A stretch of 64,000 nt of DNA from Perilla frutescens. Lineage: Eukaryota > Streptophyta > Magnoliopsida > Lamiales > Lamiaceae. The translations under genes were made by a program, and so were the position numbers. A model generated the notes under the pieces. It saw only the letters and a list, made by a program, of their open reading frames with translations. It was not told where the DNA came from and ran no database searches. Location of the stretch: contig BRKX01000001.1 in assembly GCA_026008535.1 (NCBI GenBank), forward strand, positions 69,762,317 through 69,826,316, written 5' to 3'. Below are positions 36,018 through 46,991 of this stretch, in pieces; within the stretch, counting starts at the first letter, position 1, and every line of letters begins with the position of its first letter.

Positions 36018-38558
36018 TACAAGCCCCTTGTTTTAGTACCTTCTCATGCAATTGTTAGTTGTCAAAACAATGAAAAATCATATCAATAATTTATTATTTT
36101 TTATGAGTAAAATTGTAATTACACTATTGGATCCGAGTTTTATCCATCTAATGAATCTTGACTCATCGGATTATTTAACATCATTTTTGGCAATTTTTTT
36201 TATTTATATCTATATTTAACTCATATGAGTAAAAGATTTAAATGCACATGATTTATTTACTGTTTTTAAATGGCGACAGATTTCGGTTTTCATTGTCCAA
36301 AAATGCACAAAATTTCATAAACCTAAGAGGTGATTGCTATTTCAGCCACGAGAATAAAAAGTACAGTATGATCACTATTTATTATTAATATGATTAGTTC
36401 CACCTAATTAAAAAATAAAATAAAAATAAGATAGTGAGAAGCGTAGATTTTTGGAGCACAAGAACAAAGTAACGTTCATATTTGCAGGGATTAGTTGCTA
36501 GTGGCCAACCCACTTTCGGCTTTCCAAAAGCCATGCAAAGCTAATAACTACAAGCCAAAATAACAGATTTGATTATGTAATTTAAAATAAAATATATATA
36601 TTCCATCAATGATACTAAGCATTTGGGATCATATTATATATACAAAATTTAAGTGACATTATTGAGTCAATGCCATGCCGTAAGGTTATAAAATTTACGT
36701 GTTCCTAGATTAATAATTTAATTAAATGGCTATATATTTTATGGCTAAACTTTCAATAGAGAAATTCAAGAATATAATGTCTCACGTTATAATTCTTTTT
36801 ATTTTTTCACAAAATAAATTAATATAATCAGAGTCATTTAATTCTTATAAATGTTTCTTATGGTCGGTTTGATTAGTCAATAAATCAATTATTATAACTC
36901 GAGTTGAAACATCGAATCCCAAATAACATGGTGTACGAAATGAAGATTTGATGCTAAAATTATTCAACAACAATGTAATTAGCATTTGCGCATGAGTATT
37001 ATTGGACCAACCAAAAAGTTCAATTGCAGTACGCATGAATGATTTCCTTTTTGACCATGCATTTCTCATGAGCAATGTAAAAGTACAGTTTTTAGTTTGA
37101 GGCATCAAAATTAAAAGTGTGTGTGTGTGTTTTGGCAAATTTGTAAACAATTCTTTGATTTTTACATTTCAATTTCTAAACATGATTTAACATTATCAGT
37201 AAAAACGATATTTCCTTACTCGCATCATTAATTATGTTTAATAAATTTTAGCTGCTACATGGTTGAGTTTAAAATTGTGTGAATTTGTGGCGTTGGTTTC
37301 TTTTTCTTTGGGTTGGGGGGGGGGGGGGGGGAGGGATTTCAAAACAATTCTTTCATTTTTATGATTTGACATTTTGAGTACTAAAAACGAACAGTCTACC
37401 CGTTGTAGGGGAAATTCTATAACACATCTACAAACACTATTTCAGTCCACACAAACATTGACACATGTCATTGAATACTAACAATTTATGCAATTCTTCT
37501 TCTACATCAAATAATGGACCCTGCTCATTTTTCATTGAGTTAATTATAATAAGTAAAATTCATCGTCTATGAACAGATTTACATTTTAAACACGACTCTT
37601 AAAATGTTGTAATAATAATCTAATCTTTTGATTTATATCAAAATAGACACCCTTATAAAATATTGACGATTAAAAAACTAGCCGCACAATAAAAATTCTC
37701 ATTTTATACACTCCTAAACCAAATTAATTTGTTCACGTGGAAAAATAATTCTAACGTCATAATTTCGATCGTCGGGAAAAAGTTTGAAATATCGGATTTG
37801 CTACGAATTAAAAGATTGAATTATTATTATAACATTTTAAAAGTCATGTCTAAATTACAGAATCATTCAAATGTTGTGTGAGCACATGTGTGATATAATT
37901 TTCCTTGTTGAAGATAATTAAACTAAAATGTCGTGCATAATAAGTTCATATTTACATAAAAATTGCAAAGAATGCTAACATTAGTATTTTATAACTTTAT
38001 TTGCAATAATAAAAAAAAATTATATTGTAATTATAAAATGATGTAAATATTATGATGGGCGAAGAAACGTAAATAAATTTGTATTCCTCGTAATAATAGT
38101 CTAACCTTTTGATATAAGTTCATATTTACATAAAAATTGCAACCCCCTCCACCTACCCCTACCTCCTCGCAAAGAACTTTCCCACGTGGGCCGACGTGGA
38201 CCGTCTTTGTTTTACGTGGTCTTGCTGACTTGGCCTCTGCCCTTGTTTCTCATTTTTATATTTCTTCAACGGTATATTTTTTTTTATGAACATGTCACGA
38301 GATGCAAATATTATATAATGATAAATTTTTATCAGTACACATAATTTTGATACGTTTATTATTTCTAGGAAAACTGCGCTTAGGTAATTAAACTAACTAC
38401 TGTATACCACTTGCATCAATTTCGTTTTTATTCATCCCCCAAAAAAAATATCATTTTTATTAATGATGGTTAAGGAAAATGTACAAAAAAGCTCTCTAAA
38501 TATTTACGGACGAATTCCTTTAGCATTTATTTAGTTATTAAAAGATCAAGAAGAAATG

Positions 38559-38605
<47 letters not shown>

Positions 38606-39008
38606 GTCTAAATGTATAAAAACTTATTTCAATATCATGTAAAAATAATAGATGTTGGATTTAAGCAGCGAAAAATTAACATGGATTCAATTGCAAATAC
38701 ATACAGTATTTATATATAATCACAACGGAAATATACAAATTATTCGTCAAGAGACAAAAAAATATGTAAAACAAAAAATGTTTCCTTTTCCAGAAGGCCG
38801 AAAGTGCAAGAGAAAACAACAAATAATTTTAAATTTACATTTTATGATGACTAAAACATTGATAAGTTTGAATATTTGTTCCAAAAATATTTTATTTTCT
38901 ATTTCTGGAATCTATATAAATATAATACAATAAATGGAGTTCCTCCGAATCTCTCTCTCTCTCGAAAACATCATATCATGAATAGTTATTATAAATAAAA
39001 AATTATTT
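36018..39008. other. AT-rich intergenic region with simple repeats
   Basis: No gene is supported. Visible items are a GT patch at about 37117-37130, a 17-G tract at 37315-37331, a cluster of three ACGT-core motifs at 38181-38220, and an (AAT)n tract at about 38563-38605. Confidence 0.5.
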
Positions 39009-39193
39009 TTTCATCTTTTATTGTTTCTTCTTCATCTCTCTCTCACACACGTACATATATATTTTTAACTATAGAATTCATTTATATTATATTTTATATT
39101 CCATAACATATTTCATTGTTTACACGACATTCAAATTTATTGGTACGAATGAATAACTATGTTAATTTTTCATTTTTTTATTATTTCTTCCCC

Positions 39194-39253
<60 letters not shown>

Positions 39254-39370
39254 GTTTTTAATTATAGAATTCATTTATGTTATATTTTATATTCTTCCAT
39301 ATCATATTTCATTACGTACGTCACAACCAAATTTATTTGTACAAATGAATAAATATGTGATTTTCGCATA
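39009..39370 (+). repeat. Two-copy tandem duplication around a (CT)n(CA)n microsatellite
   Basis: Unit 1 (39009 to about 39165) and unit 2 (about 39166-39370) share, in order, TTCATNTTTTATT, a CTCTCT/CACACA block, TATAGAATTCATTTAT, TATATTTTATATTC, CATATTTCATT and a (C/A)AAATTTATT.GTAC.AATGAATAA block. The second unit has a much longer (CT)n(CA)n core (39197-39253). Confidence 0.75.
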
Positions 39371-39633
39371 TTAAGAAGTAATAAATACCGTTTGGTATGT
39401 GAAAAATTACTAACATATACTAAATAATAAAATGAAATAATAATGTAAATTATTTGGTAAAAGATCATAATCGGTAACATGTTTTGTATACTTTTTACGT
39501 AGTTATAACATTTATAATATTTTTTAATTACAATGAATATGAAATAGTTGATAACTTAATATTCTAATTTAATGTATAACTAAATCAAATAGAGATTGAT
39601 AGTTATAAATTCAACAAATGATACTACAAACAT

Positions 39634-40604
39634 TGTTGTAGGAGGCGAAAAATTTAAAATATTATATATAACATTTTTATTATTTTTTATATATTTATTT
39701 AGTTTTGGAATCTTATGAAATCCAAAATTAGATAAAGTATTTAAATAATAAAGATATTATTATATGATAAATATCAAGAGTCTTTGACAACAAATAAATA
39801 TCTTTCAAAAGATATATATCAATTTCCAACAACCAATGAGATAGTGTCACATCAGCTCTAGATCTCTTTCCCTACAACTATAAATAGGGGCCTCCATATC
39901 AGTTGAAAATCACACCAGAAGTCATTTGAAGAGTTCAAGAATTTGAGAACTTCCATAAGTGAAATTCTCTCAGATATTCAAGGCGTTCTTGTGACATTCA
40001 AAGACGTTCTTCACCAAAATCATCCCAAAGAAGGTGTTTGATCCACAAGCAAAAGGCGTTCTTCACCAAAATCATCCCAAAGAAGGTGTTTGATCCACAA
40101 GTAAGACCATTTGAAGAGTTCAAGAATTTGAGAACTTCCATAAGTGAAATTCTCTCAGATATTCAAGGCGTTCTTGTGACATTCAAAGACGTTCTTCACC
40201 AAATTCATCCCGAAGACGACGTTTGATCCATAAGCAAGGCAGTCAAAGACGTTCTTCATCAAATTCATTCCGAAATTAGCGTTTGATCCGGAAACAAGGC
40301 GTCGGCCCTCCGAGTTAACGTTATCAAGACTAAAGATCAAGTCAAAGAAGATCGATGATACAAATCTTCCTCGAAAACTTCAAGGGTCAAGTTCAAACAA
40401 CAAGTACGAGAAAATCAAAGAGATAAATTTACTCTGAAGATTTCAAAGACCGTTTGAAAATCAAGTTTTGAAGAGAAGAATCAGAGGAAAAATAGAGATT
40501 GGGTCCATAAATTTATATTTTTGATTCTAAATCATTTTATTGTACACTGTTTTGTGTTTTACCAAATTAAATACAAAAATTTGTGTTACAATTGTATACA
40601 AACA
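39634..40604 (+). mobile_element. Solo LTR, 971 bp, with an internal 185-bp tandem duplication
   Basis: The element starts TGTTGTAGGAGG and ends GTATACAAACA, flanked by the 5-bp direct repeat AACAT (39629-39633 and 40605-40609). A TATA box (CTATAAATAGGGG) lies at about 39880-39892 and sets the strand. Downstream, a block starting CATTTGAAGAGTTCAAGAAT recurs at 39923 and 40108 (period 185), and shorter units around GGCGTTCTTCACCAAAATCA and GTTTGATCCACAAG repeat several times. No internal region or second LTR was seen. Confidence 0.82.
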
Positions 40605-40656
40605 AACATTGCATAATTTATAATATAATATTTTGATTATAATAGATATTACTTAT

Positions 40657-41032
40657 GGATAAATTACACTTTGATACCTACATTTTGGACAATGTTTCAA
40701 AAACTATCAATTTTTTCAAAATTAACAAAACAAAACCCACTTTTTCATTTATTTATTTTTTACAAATCTAACAATTAATCATTTTTACAGCTCGAAATCA
40801 CATGCAATTGGTTGATTTTAATATTTCTATTTCTCTAACCACGTGGATAAATCCCTCAAATTAAGAAATATTAAAATACAATCAATTACGTATGATTTTT
40901 TTGGGCGTAAAATTGATTAAATGTTAGATTTGAAAAAAACTTGAACAAGTGTGTATTGTTTTGTTAATTTTGAAAAAGTGTGTCATTTTTGAAAAAGTGC
41001 CAAAAACGTAGTTATCAAAGTGTAATTTACCC
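40657..41032. mobile_element. Foldback MULE-type MITE
   Basis: Nearly the whole 376 bp is one inverted repeat. The left arm starts GGATAAATTACACTTTGATA; the right arm in reverse starts GGGTAAATTACACTTTGATA. Both then carry TCAAAATTAACAAAACAA and CAAATCTAACA. The flanks ATTACTTAT (40648-40656) and ATTAATTAT (41033-41041) match at 8 of 9 positions, the target length of Mutator-like elements. Confidence 0.85.
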
Positions 41033-41101
41033 ATTAATTATTTATGAAATTATTTGAAATATTATATACATACATATATAAATATATTTTTTTATAATTT
41101 A

Positions 41102-41540
41102 GGGCATGCTTGCTATGTAGTATAAGGTTGTAATAGATACGTATAACATCCTAACATCATGTTTGCGAGCAATAAGAAATCCCATGATTATGCAAGGACC
41201 CTGCATGTGTTAACCATTTATATGGTATAATATATCACACCCTGCAGGTGGGATATATAATACCATACATAATTATTAAAAGTTACAGACTAAAATAACA
41301 TTGCAGGTATTAATTAAAAATCTTATTATAGAATATTTACACAATATATCGTAACTAATTAAAGGATATTTTAGGAATTGAAATTTTATATAGAATCTAA
41401 TACATCTAAGCAAACTATATATTATTAATACATATATTTTAATATACCAAAATAAACATGATATTGATATTTTATACGGTATAACACATCACATGTCAAA
41501 CATATTCAACCTAATATCATATTATCTAGCAAACGAGCCC
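41102..41540. mobile_element. Tourist-like (PIF/Harbinger) MITE, copy 2
   Basis: Terminal inverted repeats GGGCATGCTTGCTA and TAGCAAACGAGCCC are flanked by TTA on both sides (41099-41101 and 41541-41543). It is 439 bp and homologous to 13251-13782, but with a single copy of the unit that is expanded there. Confidence 0.85.
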
Positions 41541-42077
41541 TTAAAATATTATTACATAACATATGTACATATGTGTGTGTATTCAAGTAAACATTTTTTA
41601 TCAATTATATTGTCAAAATAACTCCTTTTAAATTCGTAATAATTATTGTCTAACATAAAAAATAAAAACATAACCGAAAAATAAAAAGGTGCCATTGTCT
41701 TACTAACTAAAATATTATCTATAAAATGCGAAGATGTAACACTTATCTTAAAGATGCAATAATTGAAGTTCGATTATGAATGGTCCCGATCCTGTATATC
41801 ACACAGACGTAAATCTAGTATAACTGTATATAAATAGTGTCGTAAAATACGTGTAATGTGTAAACATTTATAATATGTAATAGAAAATCCAGTGTGGAAA
41901 TTCGTAAGCAAGCCCACGACTTGCATAAAAAAAAATCGTTAATTAATAACTAAATACATTGAAACATAATTTCAACAGCTCGTTTTAAATCTAAATTGAA
42001 GTCTACGTCGGTTGTAATTTTCAAAATTAAATTAATTAAAGAAGCTCCTCCAAAGGCTCCTCTCAACTTTTCTACCC

Positions 42078-42085
42078 CTATAAAT
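42078..42085 (+). promoter_or_regulatory. TATA box of the MCTP gene
   Basis: CTATAAAT lies about 235 bp upstream of the start codon and is followed by a pyrimidine-rich CTCTCTCC leader. Transcription would start near 42110; this is inferred from spacing. Confidence 0.6.
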
Positions 42086-42317
42086 TGCATCACAGTCCCC
42101 ACTCACTCAAAACTCTCTCCCACTCTCTCTCCATTTCTAAACAGAAACATCCCTCTCTCTCTCAACCTTTTCAATTTTTCATCTCTATCTCACCATTCTG
42201 TACAGCATTTTTTTGAACCCATACCAAAAAGGTTAAAAACAAAATACCCAAAAACTCACACCATTCGCAGCTCCAGCGATTCACCAGGAACAAACTTTCT
42301 GAAATTTTTCACTGCCA

Positions 42318-45296
42318 ATGGCAACAAATTTCACCAGAAAGTTGACTGTCGAAATATGCAACGCCAAGAATCTGATGCCGAAAGACGGTCAGGGCACCGC
42401 CAGCGCCTATGTCATCGTCGATTTCGACGGCCAGCGCCGCCGCACCAAGACCATTTTCCGGGATCTCAACCCCCAGTGGGATGAGAAGCTCGAGTTCTTG
42501 GTGCACGAAAATGATTCCATGGCGGCGGAGACACTGGAACTCAACGTCTACAACGACAAGAAGACCGGAAAAAGAAGCACTTTTCTCGGAAAAGTTAAGA
42601 TTTCCGGAAGCACTTTTGTAAAAGCTGGCGACGATGTGCCGTTGATTTATTTTCCATTGGAGAAAAGAAGCGTTTTCTCTCAGATCAAGGGTGAGATCGG
42701 TTTGAAGGTTTCGTATTTCGACGAGGAACTGCCTCCAGCGCCGGCGCCTGAGAAGAGTGATGCTCCGCCTCCTGCTGCGGCGGAGGAGAAGCCGGCGGAG
42801 GAGGAGAAAAAGGAGGAGAAGAAGGAGGAGAAACCAGCGGAGGAGGAGAAGAAGGAAGAAGAGAAAAAAGCCTCGCCGGAGGAGGAGAAACCGGCGGAGG
42901 AGAATGCTGCTGCGGCGGCGGTTCCGCCTCCAACTCCGCCACCGTCGACTGAACTAGAGCATCCTCCAATTGCTCAGCAGAAACTCATGCAGGAGAAATT
43001 GATTCCGGCAGATCACTCAAAACACATGGAAATCGAATCAAAAATCTTCCGGAAAATCTCCAGCGGCAACTCCGATCGACGAATGGCATTCGATCTCGTC
43101 GATCAGATGCCGTTCCTCTACGTCCGCGTCGTGAAGGCGAAGATTTCGAATCCAGACGCCGATTCCTCTTTCTGCGCAAAGCTCGTGATCGGAACTCACA
43201 GCATTAAAACCAAATCGCAGGCAGCCAACAAAGAATGGGATCAGGTTTTCGCGTTCGACAAGGAAGGACTGAATTCAGCTTCTCTAGAAGTTTCCATTCG
43301 AGCGGAGAAGAAGGTTCCAGATAAAGACGCGACAGAGGAAATCTCCGCTGGAACGGTGTCGTTCGACCTTCAGGAGGTGCCGAAGCGAGTGCCGCCGGAC
43401 AGCCCATTGGCGCCGCAGTGGTACAGCCTTGAAGGAGAGGGCTCTCCGGGGAATGACATCATGCTGTCGGTGTGGGTGGGGACCCAGGCCGACGAGGCTT
43501 TTCAGGAGGCGTGGCAGTCTGATTCCGGCGGGCTGATACCGGAGACCCGAGCCAAGGTTTACTTGTCTCCGAAGCTGTGGTATTTAAGACTAACGGTCAT
43601 CCAAACCCAAGATTTGCAGCTTGGTTCGGGCACGCCTGGCCCCGAGCCTAAGGTTCGGAGTCCGGAGCTCTACGTCAAAGCCCAGCTCGGCGCGCAGCTG
43701 TTCAAAACGAGCCGAACAAGCATCGGCTCCACCAATCCTACGTGGAATGAGGATCTGGTTTTCGTAGCCGCCGAGCCGTTCGAGCCGTTTCTGACCGTAA
43801 CGGTTGAAGATGTTACGAATGGGCAGTCTATTGGGTACGCTAAGGTGCAGGTTACTACGGTGGACAAACGTACGGACGACAAATCAGAGCCGAGATCCAG
43901 GTGGTTCAATCTGATTGGAGACGAGGCTCACAAAGGCTACGCGGGCAGGATACACGTGCGGGTTTGTCTGGAGGGTGGGTATCACGTGCTTGACGAGGCT
44001 GCTCACGTGACCAGTGATGTCCGAGCCACTGCCAGCCAGCTCTCCAAGCCACCCATTGGGCTGCTTGAAGTTGGCATCAGAGGGGCTGCTAATCTTCTCC
44101 CAGTCAAGACCAAGGACGGCACGCGTGGCACCACTGATGCCTACGTGGTCGCTAAGTACGGGCCCAAGTGGGTCCGCACGCGTACAATTCTCGACCGGTT
44201 CAATCCGAGGTGGAACGAGCAGTACACGTGGGATGTGTACGACCCGTGCACCGTGCTCACCATAGGGGTGTTCGACAACGGAAGGTACAAGCACGATGAA
44301 GCGGAGATCAAGAAGGATGTACGACTCGGGAAGCTGAGGGTACGACTCTCCACGCTCGACACGAACCGGGTGTACGTCGGCACGTATTCCCTTATGGTGT
44401 TGTTCCCGAGCGGGGCTAAGAAAATGGGGGAAATTGAGATTGCGTTGAGGTTTTCTTGCTCATCATGGATTAGTTTGATTCAAGCTTATGCTAATCCAAT
44501 GTTGCCTAGAATGCATTATGTGAAGCCTTTGGGTCCGGCTCAGCAAGACATTTTGAGGCACTGTGCTATGAGAATTGTGACGGCGCGGTTAGCCCGGTCC
44601 GAACCGGCTTTGGGCCAAGAAGTGGTTCAGTTCATGTTGGATACGGACATGCACATGTGGAGCATGAGGCGGAGCAAGGCGAATTGGTTCCGTGTTGTAG
44701 GATGCCTGTCTAGGGCAGCCACCATGATCCGTTGGATTGATGGAATTCGAACTTGGATACATCCTCCAACTACGGTATTGGTCCATGTGCTACTAGTAGC
44801 CGTAGTCTTATGCCCGCATCTAATATTGCCAACAATTTTTATGTACGCCTTCTTGATCATATCATTGAGGTTTAGATACCGGCAACGTGTGTCGATCACA
44901 ATGGACCCTAGATTGTCCTACTTGGATGGGGTGGGGCCGGATGAGCTGGATGAGGAGTTCGATGGGTTCCCGAGCACTCGGTCAGTTGACCAAGTGCGCG
45001 TGAGGTATGACCGTCTGCGGGCCCTAGCGGGGAGGGCGCAGACCCTACTAGGGGACATAGGTGCACAAGGTGAGAGATTGGAGGCATTGTTCAATTGGAG
45101 GGATCCTAGGGCAACTGGTATATTTGTGGTGGTCTGCTTGTTTGCTTCATTGATGTTTTATGTTGTGCCGTTTAAGGCATTTCTCTTGGGTTCCGGCTTC
45201 TACTACCTCCGCCACCCGAGGTTCCGCCACGACATGCCGTCGCTGCCCCTCAACTTTTTCCGGCGCCTGCCGCCTCAGTCGGATCGGATTCTCTAG
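42318..45296 (+). CDS. MCTP: Multiple C2 domain and transmembrane region protein (MCTP, QUIRKY/FTIP family), intronless, 992 aa
   Basis: Four C2 domains are visible: residues about 5-135 (KLTVEICNAKNLMPKDGQG, RDLNPQWDEKLEF), 262-380 (YVRVVKAKI), 415-545 (LRLTVIQTQDLQL, NPTWNEDLVFV) and 578-712 (LLEVGIRGAANLLPVK, TDAYVVAKYG, NPRWNEQYTW). A low-complexity Lys/Glu then Ala/Pro linker fills about 140-215. The C-terminal PRT_C region (RMHYVKPLGPAQQD onward) has hydrophobic segments at about 817-852 and 933-965 and ends YYLRHPRFRHDMPS...NFFRRLP. Plant MCTPs tether ER to the plasma membrane at plasmodesmata. The first-position C2 and intronless structure fit the QUIRKY/MCTP14-16 branch. Aspartates in C2-1 and C2-4 loops suggest calcium or lipid binding. 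No defect is seen. Confidence 0.93.
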   Translation: MATNFTRKLTVEICNAKNLMPKDGQGTASAYVIVDFDGQRRRTKTIFRDLNPQWDEKLEFLVHENDSMAAETLELNVYNDKKTGKRSTFLGKVKISGSTFVKAGDDVPLIYFPLEKRSVFSQIKGEIGLKVSYFDEELPPAPAPEKSDAPPPAAAEEKPAEEEKKEEKKEEKPAEEEKKEEEKKASPEEEKPAEENAAAAAVPPPTPPPSTELEHPPIAQQKLMQEKLIPADHSKHMEIESKIFRKISSGNSDRRMAFDLVDQMPFLYVRVVKAKISNPDADSSFCAKLVIGTHSIKTKSQAANKEWDQVFAFDKEGLNSASLEVSIRAEKKVPDKDATEEISAGTVSFDLQEVPKRVPPDSPLAPQWYSLEGEGSPGNDIMLSVWVGTQADEAFQEAWQSDSGGLIPETRAKVYLSPKLWYLRLTVIQTQDLQLGSGTPGPEPKVRSPELYVKAQLGAQLFKTSRTSIGSTNPTWNEDLVFVAAEPFEPFLTVTVEDVTNGQSIGYAKVQVTTVDKRTDDKSEPRSRWFNLIGDEAHKGYAGRIHVRVCLEGGYHVLDEAAHVTSDVRATASQLSKPPIGLLEVGIRGAANLLPVKTKDGTRGTTDAYVVAKYGPKWVRTRTILDRFNPRWNEQYTWDVYDPCTVLTIGVFDNGRYKHDEAEIKKDVRLGKLRVRLSTLDTNRVYVGTYSLMVLFPSGAKKMGEIEIALRFSCSSWISLIQAYANPMLPRMHYVKPLGPAQQDILRHCAMRIVTARLARSEPALGQEVVQFMLDTDMHMWSMRRSKANWFRVVGCLSRAATMIRWIDGIRTWIHPPTTVLVHVLLVAVVLCPHLILPTIFMYAFLIISLRFRYRQRVSITMDPRLSYLDGVGPDELDEEFDGFPSTRSVDQVRVRYDRLRALAGRAQTLLGDIGAQGERLEALFNWRDPRATGIFVVVCLFASLMFYVVPFKAFLLGSGFYYLRHPRFRHDMPSLPLNFFRRLPPQSDRIL

Positions 45297-46520
45297 ATTT
45301 TTTTTTAATATATCTTAATTAATTGATTTGTTTAATTCTGATAATTTTGATTTTAATAGCACTTTCCCGGTGTACTAGAAATTGGTGTTTTTTTTTATTC
45401 TGTAGACCTGGAAATGGTGAATTGAATAGAATTTATTTGATTTGTCTTGAGCTGAATTTAATGCATTGAATAAAGGGTCAGCGGAATTTAGTTTACTACT
45501 GTCTGTTTTATCGTATAATAATGGTGACAATGTTTTTCTTATTTTGGCGAAAAAGTGACCGTTGGGATTGGTGGGTAGGTGGGTTTGTAATGTAATGTCT
45601 CTTTCTTTGTAAAAGCGCTTTGGATTTGGTGGAGTTTAATTCATAACCTTAAATTCAGTGACCGTTGCGAATAGAGAGCCTTGGAGGAGCGCAAGTTACT
45701 TCTTTTTATTTTTCTTATTGTTGCATTTAAGTCAAATATCTTAGTATCCATCTGGAAGGGAGGGGAATCGAGTGGGGAGCAGGTGTTCTCTTTTTTTATT
45801 CCATCCATGACCATTTAAATTCATTTTGCATGTTTTGAGATTTAGAGATTAGATAACTATTATTATTATTATTAAAACGAATTTCACAATAAACTAAATT
45901 TTTTTAGAGAATTGAAAGCAACAGTCGTTATTTATTTTTAATTATCATAACTTAATAGATCATGGTTATGCTAAGTCTTGGATAGACGAGCCCGACAATT
46001 GACAGGGCATCTCGTGTTAGGATATGATGCCGGGAATCATAATTGATGGTTTATGGATTTAATTATTGTAGTGAATTTCCCTTCTATTTTTTTGTTGAGA
46101 TATTCACCGTCGATAATAGTAAAAATGGGAAATAAGTCTCGATTTAAAAAAATATTGATGAAATTTAAAAACATGTTTAAAATACTTAGGAATTCCAACA
46201 GTCGAGTTTGGTGGGGGAGTGAAGGATGATGTGATTAGTCCACTATAAGAGCGTCCTCGAAGTGGAAATTTTCGAACTACTTTTATTACTCAATTAACTA
46301 CCAAACTTTACATAAATGTATTGACCATTGAAATTATTACTATTATTTTTCGTCTTCCATTTGAGAGGAATTGACCTCTGTAATATATTATTCCATGTCA
46401 AAATATTTTGTTGAAAGTGGGTAGTACAATACAATTGATTTTACTAAGGATAGTGTATCATATTCTATATTTCTTTATATCATTAGTATCGGGATTGCTG
46501 CGTAGTAATATTCATAACTA
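45297..46520. other. MCTP 3' UTR and AT-rich spacer
   Basis: An AATAAA at 45469-45474, about 175 bp past the stop, is a good polyadenylation signal candidate. Nothing else is supported in the rest. Confidence 0.55.
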
Positions 46521-46767
46521 CTCCTTCCGTCCTAATAAGTTAGACTTTTTTTTTTGGATGTCTCAATAAATAGGCCGATTTCTATACATATATATTTAGC
46601 TCATTTACAAATATATACCCTTATTTGATATGTTTACATTAAGCATTAATTTATTGTCAAAGAAATGTATAGAGACATATTATATTTTAATTAATTAATT
46701 GTCTTTCCCAAGTTTTTTTAATCTTTGTGAAAATCTCAATCTACCTATCTTACTGTGACGGAAATAG
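46521..46767. mobile_element. Stowaway-like MITE
   Basis: The ends CTCCTTCCGTCC and, in reverse, CTATTTCCGTCAC are imperfect inverted repeats bounded by TA at 46519-46520 and 46768-46769. It is 247 bp. The AAGTTAGACTT / AAGATAGGTAGATT inner arms also pair. Confidence 0.75.
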
Positions 46768-46991
46768 TATATACATAATATCCATCAATGTCGTGGAGCA
46801 CGAACTTTATTGTTATCTTAGAATGGAGAATTCAAATTATTTTTGACTCTCGAATCAAAGATGTCTCTCTTTTACACAAGAATTCAAATTATTATTAGAA
46901 ATGGTGATTTATGAGTTAGTTTTTTTTTTAAAAGTTAAAAAGTATGTTTGTACCCCTAATTTTGGGAAGAGTTTATTTTTACCTATGCATA

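Noticed and set aside
40038..40226. 62-codon frame in tandemly repeated sequence
   Set aside because: It lies within the internally duplicated part of a solo LTR; the repeat explains the open frame.
39923..40290. Regularly spaced direct repeats that might suggest a CRISPR-like array
   Set aside because: The repeats are nested duplications of 185 and about 50 bp without unique spacers, in a plant LTR.
41996..42484. 162-codon plus-strand frame overlapping the start of the MCTP gene
   Set aside because: It is an upstream leader frame that overlaps the MCTP start in another frame; the MCTP frame has full family similarity.
42757..42957. Arg-rich open frame overlapping the MCTP coding region
   Set aside because: It is a shadow of the Lys/Glu linker codons in another frame.
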